DNA from: CAVYTF01 sp963708205
GTDB taxonomy: Bacteria; Bacteroidota; Bacteroidia; Chitinophagales; Chitinophagaceae
Length of the DNA: 64,000 nucleotides
Direction: 5' to 3'
Assembly (NCBI GenBank): GCA_963708205.1
Contig: OY970196.1
Location: forward strand, 1,550,001 to 1,614,000
The notes under the pieces are model-generated. The model saw only the letters and a program-made list of their open reading frames with translations, was not told the origin of the DNA and made no database searches. Positions 50,536 through 60,433 of this stretch are shown here, piece after piece (the stretch's first letter is position 1; each line of letters opens with the position of its first letter). The translations under genes were made by a program, and so were the position numbers.

Positions 50536-52080
50536 TTAACCAGCCCAACCTTCTCTGTCCAGGCTTCTATATTGAATAGCTTCAGCTAAATGTTCAGCTT
50601 TAATGTTTTCAGACGCTGATAAATCTGCAATGGTTCTGCTAACTTTTAAAATTCTATCATAAGCTCTTGCACTTAAATTCAAACGTTCCATTGCTCTTTT
50701 TAGCAAGGTTTCTCCCACTGCATTTATTACACAAATTTCCCGTAATTGTTTACTGCTCATTTGTGCATTGCAATACATTCCCGGATTATTTTTATATCTC
50801 TCCGTTTGAACTTCCCGCGCTTTTATTACGCGCTCGCGTATTGTTGCTGAATTCTCGCCCTTAATATTTTTATTACTTAATTCTGTAAAAGCAACAGGCG
50901 TTACTTCAACATGCAAATCTATCCGGTCGAGCAATGGTCCCGATATCTTGTTCAAATATTTTTGAACTGCACCTGGCGGACAAGTACATTCTTTTTCCGG
51001 ATGATTGTAAAAGCCACATGGGCAGGGATTCATAGAAGCAATAAGCATAAAGCTTGCTGGAAAATCAAGTGAAACTTTGGCGCGGGAAATGGTAACTTTT
51101 CTTTCTTCCATTGGTTGCCGCATCACTTCTAAAACAGTTCTTTTAAACTCAGGCAACTCATCTAAAAATAAAACGCCGTTGTGTGCAAGAGAAATTTCGC
51201 CGGGTTGCGGAATGCTTCCGCCTCCGATTAATCCTGCATCACTTATTGTATGATGCGGAGAGCGAAACGGTCGTTTATTTATAAGCGCACTATTCTCCGG
51301 CATTTTACCTGCAACGCTGTGAATCTTTGTTGTTTCCAACGCTTCGTGTAAATTTAATGGAGGAAGGATCGTGGGCAAACGCTTTGCCAGCATGGTTTTG
51401 CCCGCACCTGGTGGTCCAATCAAAATTGCATTATGTCCTCCTGCTGCCGCAATTTCCAAAGCACGTTTTATATTTTCCTGACCTTTTACATCGTTAAAAT
51501 CAAGTTCAAATTCATATTGCGAATCAAAAAATTCTTCGCGGGTATTTACTGTTACGGGTTGTAAATAATTTTCATCCTCAAAAAAATTTATGACGTCATT
51601 GATATGCTCAACGCCATAAACATTGAGGTTGTTTACCATACCTGCTTCACGCACATTTGCTTTGGGAACTATCAATCCTTTGTATCCTTCTTTGCGCGCC
51701 TGGATAGCAATTGGCAGTGCGCCTTTAATTGATTGTATAGTACCATCCAAACTCAATTCACCCATCATTACAAAGTCACTCAATCTTTCCGGCTGTTCTA
51801 TTTGTTCGCTTGCACCAAGTACGCCAATTGCAATTGGTAAATCAAACGCAGAACCGCTTTTCTTAATATCTGCAGGTGCAAGGTTCACCACAATTTTTGT
51901 TCGTGGCATATAGAAATTGTTTGTTTTAATAGCACTTTCTATGCGTTGCATACTTTCTTTTACGGAACTATCAGGCAAGCCAACAATAAAATAATGCTGC
52001 CCTGCGCTAACATTTACTTCAATAGTAATTGTAATTGCTTCCACTCCGTAAACCGCGCTGCCAAAGGTTTTTACAAGCAT
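50536..52080 (-). CDS. comM: YifB/ComM-family Mg-chelatase-like AAA+ ATPase
   Basis: The 514-aa protein has an N-terminal Lon-substrate-like domain (VGLPDSSVKESMQRI), an AAA+ core with Walker A IGPPGAGKTMLAKR (about 217-230), Walker B GVLFLDELPEF (about 297-307) and a C-terminal Mg-chelatase domain with four Cys in NPCPCGFYNHPEKECTCP. ComM promotes branch migration during natural transformation. It is a single gene here, with the next gene divergent. Length is normal for the family. Confidence 0.93.
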   Translation of the reverse strand: MLVKTFGSAVYGVEAITITIEVNVSAGQHYFIVGLPDSSVKESMQRIESAIKTNNFYMPRTKIVVNLAPADIKKSGSAFDLPIAIGVLGASEQIEQPERLSDFVMMGELSLDGTIQSIKGALPIAIQARKEGYKGLIVPKANVREAGMVNNLNVYGVEHINDVINFFEDENYLQPVTVNTREEFFDSQYEFELDFNDVKGQENIKRALEIAAAGGHNAILIGPPGAGKTMLAKRLPTILPPLNLHEALETTKIHSVAGKMPENSALINKRPFRSPHHTISDAGLIGGGSIPQPGEISLAHNGVLFLDELPEFKRTVLEVMRQPMEERKVTISRAKVSLDFPASFMLIASMNPCPCGFYNHPEKECTCPPGAVQKYLNKISGPLLDRIDLHVEVTPVAFTELSNKNIKGENSATIRERVIKAREVQTERYKNNPGMYCNAQMSSKQLREICVINAVGETLLKRAMERLNLSARAYDRILKVSRTIADLSASENIKAEHLAEAIQYRSLDREGWAG

Positions 52081-52228
52081 TGGCTTTTTGTTTTGAACGC
52101 TTCCTTCACATCAAAATATTTTTATAAATAAAATTGAGGCATGAAAATTATACTAAATAATTTATTACTGAAATAATAATTTACACCTCTCACTAAGCAA
52201 AAATTTTATTTCATCATACCTTCATTCT

Positions 52229-53401
52229 ATGAAAAAAATTTTTCCGATTTTATTTATATTTTATTCTTGTCAATCGTCTTCCCAAACTAACAAAGCATCA
52301 TACATCCCTGTAAGAACAACAGGCAAGTTCACACAGCTTGCTTATAGTCTTGGACAGGACAGATTGGGTAGCGCAAAAATGGGTTATGTTGATACAGCAG
52401 TGTTACTGAAAGTGGTTGACTCCAGCAATAATTTATACAAAGTGCAGCTTTCAAAATATCATACAGCTTATGTTTTTAAATCTGATGTGAAGATTGATTC
52501 AGCCTTTGTTGAGCGACCTTTTTATTTAATGAACAACTGGATCGAAAAAATCGGGAAAGACAATTATGATACGCTTGCTATCAGCATGGACGAAAGATTG
52601 CCTTACAAAAGCTGGATGGAAATTGAGCCTTCAAAAATTATGATTGATGTGTATGGAACCGCAAGTAATACTAATTGGATCACTCAATTTTCTTCTGCAA
52701 AAGAAATAAAAAACGTTTACTTCAATCAAATTGAAGATGATGTAGTACGCATCACCATTGAGTTACAGCACAAGCAGCATTGGGGTTACACAATTTATTA
52801 CGCAGGAAAAAGATTAATGATCCTCGTAAAAAAACAACCTCAGGTTTTGCAAATTCAAAAATTAAAAATAGCGATTGATGCGGGACACGGTGGTACAAAC
52901 ATGGGCGCGCAAGGCATTACAAGTATGGTTTATGAAAAGAATTACACCATTTTATTTGCAAAAGCACTTGAAAAATATTTGAAAACAATGGGCGTGGGAA
53001 ATATCATTATGACACGCACAACAGACACCAATTTTGGCAATACAGATCGTGTTCTTTGGCTGCAACAGCAACAGCCGGATTTACTTATAAGCCTGCATTT
53101 AAATTCTTCAGAAGACAGTAATGTCAAGGGTTCCAGCACTTATTATAAAGATATCGGCTTTCGATCTTTAAGTACATCCTTATTAAAAAGAATGACAGCA
53201 ATTGGGATGGATGAATATGGCAACACAGGAAATTTTAATTTTTTATTGAGCCAGGAAACTGACTTTCCAAGTGCATTATTAGAGATAGGTTTTTTGAGTA
53301 ACAGAAGTGAGGAGAAAAAAATATTGAGTTCAAAATTTCAGTCGCAAGTTGCAAAGCAAATTTATCTTGGTATTGTTGATTTTTTAAATAATGCAAAATA
53401 A
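52229..53401 (+). CDS. Lipoprotein N-acetylmuramoyl-L-alanine amidase
   Basis: The 390-aa protein has an N-terminal lipobox (FIFYSC, Cys14). An SH3-like/AMIN-like region precedes the amidase_3 domain: IAIDAGHGGTNMGAQG (about 212-227), the Glu in MVYEKNYT, LISLHLNSS and a late LLEIGFLSN with catalytic Glu. It removes stem peptides from peptidoglycan and would sit in the periplasmic face of a membrane. The Dabb gene follows 5 nt after the stop. Confidence 0.88.
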   Translation: MKKIFPILFIFYSCQSSSQTNKASYIPVRTTGKFTQLAYSLGQDRLGSAKMGYVDTAVLLKVVDSSNNLYKVQLSKYHTAYVFKSDVKIDSAFVERPFYLMNNWIEKIGKDNYDTLAISMDERLPYKSWMEIEPSKIMIDVYGTASNTNWITQFSSAKEIKNVYFNQIEDDVVRITIELQHKQHWGYTIYYAGKRLMILVKKQPQVLQIQKLKIAIDAGHGGTNMGAQGITSMVYEKNYTILFAKALEKYLKTMGVGNIIMTRTTDTNFGNTDRVLWLQQQQPDLLISLHLNSSEDSNVKGSSTYYKDIGFRSLSTSLLKRMTAIGMDEYGNTGNFNFLLSQETDFPSALLEIGFLSNRSEEKKILSSKFQSQVAKQIYLGIVDFLNNAK

Positions 53402-53406
53402 ATTTT

Positions 53407-53727
53407 ATGCTTTTAAAAAATATTTTCATTCATCATGTTTTCTTTTGGCTGAAAGAAAAAGATAACAAAGAACATCTTCAAAAATTGATTGAAGGTTTGC
53501 AACAACTATCTTCAGTAAAAACTATCCAACAATTCCATATTGGCATTCCTGCAGATACAAATCGGGATGTTATTGAAAATACTTATGCAGTTTCGTGGCT
53601 GCTATTTTTTTCCAATAAAGATGATGAGGAAAGTTATCAAACAGATCCAATTCATTTGGAATTTATAAAAAACTGTTCATCACTTTGGAGCAAAGTTGTT
53701 GTGCATGACAGTGTTGATGCACTATAA
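53407..53727 (+). CDS. Dabb-family (stress-responsive A/B barrel) protein
   Basis: The 106-aa protein has the Dabb pattern: IHHVFFWLKEKDNKEHLQKLIEGLQQL, a middle strand QFHIGIPA, YAVSWLLFFSNKDDEESYQTDPIHLEFI and a last strand KVVVHDS. These ferredoxin-like dimers have varied roles, and the substrate is unknown. It overlaps the convergent pgl gene by 6 nt. Confidence 0.85.
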   Translation: MLLKNIFIHHVFFWLKEKDNKEHLQKLIEGLQQLSSVKTIQQFHIGIPADTNRDVIENTYAVSWLLFFSNKDDEESYQTDPIHLEFIKNCSSLWSKVVVHDSVDAL

Positions 53728-54441
53728 AAATTTAGCAGCCGCTTCGTCTACAAACCAATGCAGTTCTCCGTTTGCGGGTTTTATAATTTGGGAAGGATAT
53801 AAATCAGGATTATAATTTCCTTGCAACACTTCTTTCAATGCTTCCGCTTTTTTTTCGCCTGAAGCAAGAAAAATAATTGCCTTAGAATTATTTGCGACAA
53901 GGTGCGTTAATGTTATCCGATGCATACTTTGCTCAGCAAGCCATAAAGAAACACACCATTTTTTTTCTTCATGAATAATATCTTTTTCACCGGGGAAAAG
54001 TGAAAGCGTATGTCCGTCATCGCCCATACCGAGAAAAATCAAATCAAATGTTTGCTGTTGAAAATATTGTTTCAATAATTTTTCATATTCAGCTGCGGAT
54101 TGTTCAGGAGTAATATTTTCTGTCTGCATAATATGGATTTGCTTTTCTGGAACAACAACATAATTCAATAAAGTATCGAAAGCCATTTTAGCATTATTGC
54201 GATCATCATTTAAAGGAACAAATCTTTCATCACCAAAAAAAATATGCACTTTACTCCAGTCAATTTTGTTCTTATATTTTTCTGTTGTTAATAATTCGTT
54301 CAACTTTTTTGGAGTGCTTCCACCGGATAATGCAAGCGTAAAACGATCTTGCCTTTGCAATGATCTTTGTATATAATCAACCATCCAGTCAGCGACTGAA
54401 ACGCTTAGTGCATCTATATTTGGTAAGATATGAAGTTCCAT
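53722..54441 (-). CDS. pgl: 6-phosphogluconolactonase
   Basis: This 239-aa enzyme hydrolyses 6-phosphogluconolactone. LALSGGSTPKKLNELL (about 37-52), VHIFFGDERFVPLNDDRNN and DLIFLGMGDDGHTLSLFP are the family motifs, the last with the catalytic His. It is third in the gnd-zwf-pgl cluster. About 100 bp separates it from zwf, so it may also have its own transcript. Confidence 0.93.
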   Translation of the reverse strand: MELHILPNIDALSVSVADWMVDYIQRSLQRQDRFTLALSGGSTPKKLNELLTTEKYKNKIDWSKVHIFFGDERFVPLNDDRNNAKMAFDTLLNYVVVPEKQIHIMQTENITPEQSAAEYEKLLKQYFQQQTFDLIFLGMGDDGHTLSLFPGEKDIIHEEKKWCVSLWLAEQSMHRITLTHLVANNSKAIIFLASGEKKAEALKEVLQGNYNPDLYPSQIIKPANGELHWFVDEAAAKFL

Positions 54442-54544
54442 TTTTTTATTTCTGGTAATTTTTATTGCTCAATTTATAACAGAACGATGAAGTGATTGCG
54501 ACGCAACGATGATGCTATGAAAAACAAATGCTGGTATCTAAAAA

Positions 54545-56062
54545 TTATTCTTTTGGCTGCGGCAATGTCACCCAATTTTTTCCATCACGCGCAATCAGTG
54601 CTTCAGAATCTTCAGGTCCCCAACTATCCGGCGCATAATTTGGAAAATCAATTGGCTCGCGCTGTTCCCATGCTTCAATGATCGGCATCACTACTTTCCA
54701 TGCAGCTTCTACCTGGTCTGCGCGCATGAACTGCGTTGCGTTTCCTTCCATCACATCGAGCAATAAAGTTTCGTATGCTTCCGGCTCATGACTATCATCA
54801 TAAGAATCTTTATAGTTGAAAGTCATGTCAACAGGATTGAGCGTCATGCCTTGTCCCGGACGCTTTGCCTGCAAACGAAGACGAATTTCTTCTGGCTGAA
54901 TGCTGATGGTTAAACGATTTGGTCGAATGGTTTCCACAGCTTCTTCCGGAAAAGCATAATGTGGCGCAAGCTTGAATTGAATTGTGATGACTGTCGTTTT
55001 TTGATGCAAATATTTTCCTGTGCGCACATAAAAAGGAATGTTTTGCCAGCGCCAATTATCAATGTAAAATTTCACCGCAGCAAATGTTTCAATTGTTGAT
55101 GAAGGATTTACTTTGTCTTCTGAACGATATGCTTTTACTTTCTCACCTTTCATCCAGCCATCAGTGTATTGTCCGCGAACTGCATACGCATGCACTTCTT
55201 CTTTTGAAATAATTCGCAATGCATTTAATACATCAACTTTTTTGTTGCGAATTTCATTGGCATCAAAGTTCACGGGAGCTTCCATTCCTATTAAACAAAG
55301 TAATTGCAAAATATGATTTTGCACCATGTCGCGCAAGGCTCCGCTTTGTTCATAATAACCGCCGCGTCCTTCTACACCAACGGTTTCAGCCACGGTGATT
55401 TGAACATGATCAATATAATTTCTATTCCAGATTGGCTCAAAAAAAGCATTGGCAAAACGCAGGGCTAAAATGTTTTGTACCGTTTCCTTTCCCAGATAAT
55501 GATCAATTCTATATATCTGATCTTCAGCAAAAAGATCTCCCAACAATTTGTTGAGTGCATGAGCACTTTGGAGATCGTGACCAAAAGGTTTTTCTATAAC
55601 TATTCTTGTGCAATGTTTGTCTTCACATAATTTTATTTTGCCTAATTTTTTTGCAATATCAGGAACAAGCTGAGGCGCAACCGCGAGATAAAAAATTACA
55701 TTCGGATGAATGTTCCATTCGCTTTCAAATTTTTTAGTAACATCAGTTATTTTTTCATAAGAGCCGGCATCTTCGGCATCCATTTCAAGATAAGAAATAT
55801 GTTTTGAAAAATTTTCCCATTGACCTTTTTCACCATCTTTTCTGCGAGAAAATTCTTTAACTGCATCGAACAAATGACTTCTAAATTCATCATCAGAATA
55901 GGCCGTTCTTCCTGATCCGATTATCTGAAACTGCTCGGGCATCCAGTTATCAATAAATAAATTGAAAAGTGCCGGCGTTAATTTTCTTTTATTCAAATCG
56001 CCGCTGCCGCCGAAAATAAAAATGATCGAAGCAGATGGTTTTTTGTTCGTTTGTATAGACAT
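54545..56062 (-). CDS. zwf: Glucose-6-phosphate 1-dehydrogenase
   Basis: The 505-aa enzyme oxidises glucose 6-phosphate to the lactone. The nucleotide-binding FIFGGSGDLNKRKLTPALF lies near 15-33, the conserved EKPFGHDL near 155, and the active-site YRIDHYLGKE near 182-191. Length is typical. It lies between gnd and pgl and reads the same way, forming the oxidative pentose phosphate branch. Confidence 0.96.
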   Translation of the reverse strand: MSIQTNKKPSASIIFIFGGSGDLNKRKLTPALFNLFIDNWMPEQFQIIGSGRTAYSDDEFRSHLFDAVKEFSRRKDGEKGQWENFSKHISYLEMDAEDAGSYEKITDVTKKFESEWNIHPNVIFYLAVAPQLVPDIAKKLGKIKLCEDKHCTRIVIEKPFGHDLQSAHALNKLLGDLFAEDQIYRIDHYLGKETVQNILALRFANAFFEPIWNRNYIDHVQITVAETVGVEGRGGYYEQSGALRDMVQNHILQLLCLIGMEAPVNFDANEIRNKKVDVLNALRIISKEEVHAYAVRGQYTDGWMKGEKVKAYRSEDKVNPSSTIETFAAVKFYIDNWRWQNIPFYVRTGKYLHQKTTVITIQFKLAPHYAFPEEAVETIRPNRLTISIQPEEIRLRLQAKRPGQGMTLNPVDMTFNYKDSYDDSHEPEAYETLLLDVMEGNATQFMRADQVEAAWKVVMPIIEAWEQREPIDFPNYAPDSWGPEDSEALIARDGKNWVTLPQPKE

Positions 56063-56069
56063 TTTTGTA

Positions 56070-56153
56070 AGTTATAAATTATAAGTTATGAGTTATAAGG
56101 ATAACTTATAAATGAGTAAGGCTTTCACTTATAACTTATCCCTTATAACTTTC
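56070..56153. repeat. Tandem/inverted ATAAGTTAT repeats between gnd and zwf
   Basis: Several variants of TATAAGTTAT, GAGTTATAA and ATAACTTAT occur in both orientations and can form alternative AT-rich hairpins. It may attenuate or stabilise the gnd-zwf transcript, or simply be a chromosomal short repeat. Confidence 0.5.
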
Positions 56154-57566
56154 TTAATCCCATTGCGTATGAAATATTCCTGGCTTATCAATGCGTTCAT
56201 AAGTATGCGCTCCGAAATAATCACGCTGTGCCTGAATTAAATTTACCGGCAAATTTGCTGTTGTGTATGCATCAAAATATGCAAGTGCACTCATTAAACC
56301 ACCAGCAGCAATTTTGCTTTGTGCAGCCAACCCAACAATTTCACGAATACTTTCTGCTTTTGATTTTACAATTGCTGCAATATTCTCATCAAGCAAAATA
56401 TTTTCGAGGTCAGCTTTTTTTTCATAAGCCTGATAAAAGTTTTGTAGTGAAGCAGATCTTATAATACATCCTCCGCGCCAAATTTTTACAACATCTATTA
56501 AAGGAATATCCATTTTCAATTTTATAGATGCTTCGCGCAACATTGATAAACCCTGTGCATAACACATCAACATGCCAAAATAAAGTGCATCCCCGAGCTT
56601 GCTGATAAAATTATTTTTATCCGTTGAAATAGGCGCTACGATTGGGTTATAAACTTTTGACGCTGCCATTCTCTCATTTTTATACCAGGAAAGATCCCGC
56701 ATGGCAACTGCAATATCTATTGTAGGAATTGATGACGGCAAATCCATTGCATCCTGACTTGTCCATTTTCCTGTGCCTTTGCTTCCTGCCTGGTCTTTGA
56801 TCATATCCACCAGCATGTTCCCTGTTTCATCATCTTTCTTTAAAAATATATCGCGCGTTATTTCTATTAAAAAAGATTGCAATTCGCCTTCATTCCATTT
56901 TTCAAAAATAGAATGCAGGGCTTCATCATTCATATCCAATCCACGTTTCAGCAGATCATATGCTTCACTTATCAATTGCATGATGGCATATTCTATTCCG
57001 TTGTGCACCATTTTTACATAATGACCTGCAGCCATCTTTCCCATGTATGCAACGCAAGGCTCATTATTTACCTTTGCAGAAACCGCTTCAAGCAAAGGCT
57101 GAACAGTTTTCCATGCTTCCACATCTCCGCCGGGCATAATGCTCGGACCTTTGCGTGCACCTTCTTCACCACCACTAACGCCCATGCCTACAAAATGAAT
57201 TCCTTTTTCTTCCAAAAATTTTACACGTCTTTCAGTATCTGTATAATGTGAATTGCCGCCATCAATTACAATATCTCCCTGTTCAACAAAAGGCAAAAGA
57301 TTATTTATTACGTTATCAACGGCGCTGCCAGCAGGCACGAGCATCATTATCTTGCGCGGTTTTTTTAAGCTTTCAACCATTTCCTTTAAGGTGTAAACGC
57401 CTTTCACTATTGTGTTTGGCGGTGCTGACGTTTCAAGTGCTTTGCCCTTTGCCCTATCAAGATCGAAGCCAATAACGCTGAATTGATGGTCTGCCATATT
57501 CAATAATAAGTTGCTACCCATTACGCCGAGACCGATCATTCCAAAATCGTACATTATATTTTCCAT
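56154..57566 (-). CDS. gnd: 6-phosphogluconate dehydrogenase (decarboxylating)
   Basis: The 470-aa enzyme makes ribulose 5-phosphate, CO2 and NADPH. MIGLGVMGSNLLLNMADHQ (about 10-28) binds the cofactor. DGGNSHYTDTERR, GMGVSGGEEGARKGPSIMPGG and KMVHNGIEYAIMQ (catalytic Lys) are present. Length is normal. It is the first gene of the oxidative pentose phosphate cluster and has a separate 163-bp divergent upstream region shared with the ferredoxin oxidoreductase gene. Confidence 0.96.
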   Translation of the reverse strand: MENIMYDFGMIGLGVMGSNLLLNMADHQFSVIGFDLDRAKGKALETSAPPNTIVKGVYTLKEMVESLKKPRKIMMLVPAGSAVDNVINNLLPFVEQGDIVIDGGNSHYTDTERRVKFLEEKGIHFVGMGVSGGEEGARKGPSIMPGGDVEAWKTVQPLLEAVSAKVNNEPCVAYMGKMAAGHYVKMVHNGIEYAIMQLISEAYDLLKRGLDMNDEALHSIFEKWNEGELQSFLIEITRDIFLKKDDETGNMLVDMIKDQAGSKGTGKWTSQDAMDLPSSIPTIDIAVAMRDLSWYKNERMAASKVYNPIVAPISTDKNNFISKLGDALYFGMLMCYAQGLSMLREASIKLKMDIPLIDVVKIWRGGCIIRSASLQNFYQAYEKKADLENILLDENIAAIVKSKAESIREIVGLAAQSKIAAGGLMSALAYFDAYTTANLPVNLIQAQRDYFGAHTYERIDKPGIFHTQWD

Positions 57567-57699
57567 GCTGTTTTATTTTGAAAGAATATGCAAGGTAGAA
57601 ATTTGAGTTGTAAAAAAATATATAGAATGAATATTAGCAAAAGCTTTGAATTTTATATTTAATGTTATTAGCCCAAAAGCCTAAATAGTTTTTAATAAG

Positions 57700-57707
57700 T
57701 ATTTTTG
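57700..57707 (+). promoter_or_regulatory. Candidate -7 element for the ferredoxin oxidoreductase gene
   Basis: TATTTTTG (57700-57707) matches TAnnTTTG and lies 22 nt before the ATG at 57730. No clear -33 TTTG is seen at the right distance. Confidence 0.35.
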
Positions 57708-57729
57708 CAATTGAAACTTTTTAAAATTT

Positions 57730-58764
57730 ATGAGTGAAGTGATGAATGGGCTGCCCATTTTGACAGCAAAAGATTTTAGCACAGACCAGGAAGTGCGCTG
57801 GTGTCCAGGATGCGGCGATTATTCTATTTTGGCACAGGTGCAAAAGGTAATGCCAACGATTGGTGTGCCGCGCGAGAATATTGTTTTTATCAGTGGAATT
57901 GGCTGCAGCAGCAGGTTTCCGTATTATATGAATACATATGGAATGCATTCAATTCATGGACGTGCAACTGCAGTGGCAAGTGGCTTAAAAGCAACAAGAC
58001 CTGAGCTGAGTGTTTGGATTGTTACCGGCGATGGAGATGGATTGAGCATTGGCGGAAATCATACAATACATTTATTGAGAAGAAATTTTGATGTAAATAT
58101 TTTGTTGTTCAACAACCAGATCTATGGTTTGACGAAAGGACAATATTCGCCAACATCGGAAGAAAATAAAGTAACGAAATCAACACCGTTTGGAAGCATT
58201 GACCATCCGTTCAATCCACTTGCTTTGGCAATGGGCGCCGATGCAACATTTATTGCGCGAACAATGGATCGTGATCCGAAACATTTGCAAACAATGCTGA
58301 TGAGAAGTCATCAACATAAAGGCGCATCTTTTTTAGAAATTTATCAGAACTGCAATATTTTTAATGACGGCGCTTTTGAAATTTTTACAGAAAAAACATC
58401 CAAGCCATTGGAAACAATTTTTCTTGAAAACGGAAAGCCGCTTGTGTTTGGATTGAATGGCAGCAAGGGAATTAAGCTTGATGGAATGAAACCTGTTGTT
58501 GTAGAATTTAATGAGAACACAAACAAAGATGATCTTTGGATACATGATGAAAAAGATTTTTATAAAGCACAGATCTTGCTCCGCATGTTTGATGATGTAA
58601 GAATTGAAGGTCATTTCCCAAGACCCTTTGGCGTGTTTTATGAAAGTGAGAGGGCTTGCTATGAAGATGTAATGAAGTATCAGATTGAAGAAGCAATTTT
58701 ACGAAAAGGAACCGGCAATTTGAATGCATTGCTGCGCGGAAAAGAAGTCTGGGAGATTGTCTAA
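57730..58764 (+). CDS. korB: 2-oxoacid:ferredoxin oxidoreductase, beta subunit
   Basis: The 344-aa thiamine diphosphate subunit has VRWCPGCGDYSIL (about 22-34, with the Cys pair near the cluster site), GIGCSSRFPYYM, the GDGDGLSIGGNH ThDP/Mg motif (about 98-109) and NNQIYGLTKGQYSPTS. It converts 2-oxoglutarate or a similar oxoacid to an acyl-CoA with reduction of ferredoxin. Its alpha/gamma partner usually lies directly upstream; here the upstream neighbour is the divergent gnd gene, so the partner must be elsewhere. A terminator follows. Confidence 0.9.
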   Translation: MSEVMNGLPILTAKDFSTDQEVRWCPGCGDYSILAQVQKVMPTIGVPRENIVFISGIGCSSRFPYYMNTYGMHSIHGRATAVASGLKATRPELSVWIVTGDGDGLSIGGNHTIHLLRRNFDVNILLFNNQIYGLTKGQYSPTSEENKVTKSTPFGSIDHPFNPLALAMGADATFIARTMDRDPKHLQTMLMRSHQHKGASFLEIYQNCNIFNDGAFEIFTEKTSKPLETIFLENGKPLVFGLNGSKGIKLDGMKPVVVEFNENTNKDDLWIHDEKDFYKAQILLRMFDDVRIEGHFPRPFGVFYESERACYEDVMKYQIEEAILRKGTGNLNALLRGKEVWEIV

Positions 58765-58781
58765 AAACAATTCTAGAATTA

Positions 58782-58816
58782 AAAAAGAGCAAATTCAAAA
58801 ATCATTTGCTCTTTTT
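58782..58816. terminator. Bidirectional terminator
   Basis: AAAAAGAGCAAAT (58782-58794) and ATTTGCTCTTTTT (58804-58816) form a 13-bp stem with A/T runs on both sides. It serves korB and the convergent isomerase gene. Confidence 0.85.
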
Positions 58817-58836
58817 ATTTATAAACTTAATTTTCT

Positions 58837-59727
58837 TTAAATACTCATTTGTAAAAGATACCCAGCATCTGCTTTTGCCGCTTCCATCGGTGTTGTGTTG
58901 TCAAATCTTTCCTGTTCAACTGTATAATATTTCATACCATTTTCTTTTGCAACATGTAAAATTCTTGCAAAATCAATACTGCCTTCGCCAATATTGCAGG
59001 ATGCATCTTCTTCCGTTGAATTTTTTATCCTGTCTTTGATATGGCAAAGTCTGAAACGTGGTGTATATCTTTTTAGCAATTCAATTGGGTCTGCACCTGC
59101 AGTAACAGCCCAGTAAATATCCATTTCATAATCAACTGTATCAGGATTTGTATTTGCGATCAAAAAATCGATTGGTCTTTGTCCATCAAGCATGAAATAA
59201 GGATATCCATGCGTGTGATATGCGAAACGCAAGCCATACTTTTTACAAATATCTCCGCAAGTATTAAACCTGTCCGCGATTGGTTTAAACTCTTCAATAG
59301 TTTTTTGTTTCATATGCATTGCTTCATTTAGCGAAGAGCAAAGCAAATACTTCATGCCTGCATCTGCTGCGTCTGCAACCTTTTTTTCAAATTCCGGTTT
59401 ATCCCATTCTCCGCAATGGCTGCCGAACGCTCTCAAGCCAACACTATTAAGATAAGAATTGAATTCTCTCGGATGCATGCCCCAAAACATTGAGATGCCT
59501 TTGTTTGGATCATCAAAACTTTCAACCTGCTTATAACCAAAAGATGCAAGTCTCTCCAATGTATGTCTTGGATCTTTTGCCATTTCATCTTTCACTGTCC
59601 ATAATTCTATTCCTAAATCTTTTATCCGCCAATATTTTGGTGCAGCAAATAAGCTGTTTTTTGCAAGTAAAGCTCCTGCGCTTAAAACGCCAGCCTTCTG
59701 TAAAAATTCTCTTCTGTTTTGTGACAT
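58837..59727 (-). CDS. Tat-exported sugar phosphate isomerase/epimerase-like protein
   Basis: I chose the ATG at 59725-59727 (296 aa), because it places a twin-arginine signal at the N-terminus: MSQNRREFLQKAGVLSAGAL. The mature part is a xylose-isomerase-like TIM barrel: LGIELWTVKDEM, YKQVESFD, RFAYHTHGYPY, VDYEMDIYWAVTAGADP and FRLCHIKD, carrying metal-binding Glu, His and Asp positions. It resembles periplasmic enzymes acting on 3-keto or other oxidised sugars. It is followed by the oxidoreductase genes on the same strand. Confidence 0.85.
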   Translation of the reverse strand: MSQNRREFLQKAGVLSAGALLAKNSLFAAPKYWRIKDLGIELWTVKDEMAKDPRHTLERLASFGYKQVESFDDPNKGISMFWGMHPREFNSYLNSVGLRAFGSHCGEWDKPEFEKKVADAADAGMKYLLCSSLNEAMHMKQKTIEEFKPIADRFNTCGDICKKYGLRFAYHTHGYPYFMLDGQRPIDFLIANTNPDTVDYEMDIYWAVTAGADPIELLKRYTPRFRLCHIKDRIKNSTEEDASCNIGEGSIDFARILHVAKENGMKYYTVEQERFDNTTPMEAAKADAGYLLQMSI

Positions 59728-59773
59728 GTCAATCGTTTTGTTTTTGAATAAATATTTTTTTTCAAGAATTATT

Positions 59774-60433
59774 TTAAGAAGTTGCCCAGGCTTTATCACC
59801 TTTTTTGTAAGGATAATCTCCATCGTACCTGCCCGGAACAGCTTCATAACGCAAAGCTGTATTGGATGCGAGCTTTGACGTAAAATATCCCAGCAAAGTC
59901 AACTGCTTCATCAATGCAAAATAATAGGTTGGGTTTGCGCGATATTTTGTTGCATGCTGATCTTTACCTTCAAAATTTTGCTTCATTGTCTGCGCTTCGT
60001 TTTGCACCATTGTCATGGAATCAAAGTAAGCCTGCGTTTGTTTATTTTCAATTTTTGCTGCATTATCAAGCTGTGTTAGCAGATCAGTTTTTTGCTGCGG
60101 AGAAAGCTGCATAAAATCCTTATCAAACTTTTTCTTGCTCTCATCATTTATTTTACCGATGCCATCTTTGAAAATTTTTTGGTCTTCCGGTTCGTAACAA
60201 TCATTCACAAATGTTTTCATAAACTGCCCTATCTGCGTGGCTTTCGCGCCCGGTGATGCGGCAGTAGTTGGTAAAATTGTTTCTCCAACTTCATCAAGAA
60301 ATGCAATATTCTCCGGAGAAAAACTTGCTTCTCCTGCATTATTATTTTTGCATCCGCTTAATAAAAATTCGCCACCGACAACCATGCCGCCTGTTGCAAG
60401 CGCAACCATTTTCAAGAGTTCTCTTCTATCCAT
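59774..60433 (-). CDS. Gluconate 2-dehydrogenase subunit 3-like protein
   Basis: I chose the ATG at 60431-60433 (219 aa). The N-terminus MDRRELLKMVALATGGMVVG has a twin-arginine pair and is followed by LLSGC, a lipobox-like site. Then SPENIAFLDEVGETILPTTAASPGAK and the late NPTYYFALMKQLTLLGYFTS are typical of the gluconate_2-dh3 family. This small subunit escorts a cytoplasmically folded GMC flavoprotein through Tat. Its GMC partner is the next gene upstream. Confidence 0.88.
   Translation of the reverse strand: MDRRELLKMVALATGGMVVGGEFLLSGCKNNNAGEASFSPENIAFLDEVGETILPTTAASPGAKATQIGQFMKTFVNDCYEPEDQKIFKDGIGKINDESKKKFDKDFMQLSPQQKTDLLTQLDNAAKIENKQTQAYFDSMTMVQNEAQTMKQNFEGKDQHATKYRANPTYYFALMKQLTLLGYFTSKLASNTALRYEAVPGRYDGDYPYKKGDKAWATS

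Noticed and set aside
54828..55055. Short alternative frame inside zwf
   Set aside because: It lies wholly inside the strongly supported zwf gene on the same strand, with no initiation context.
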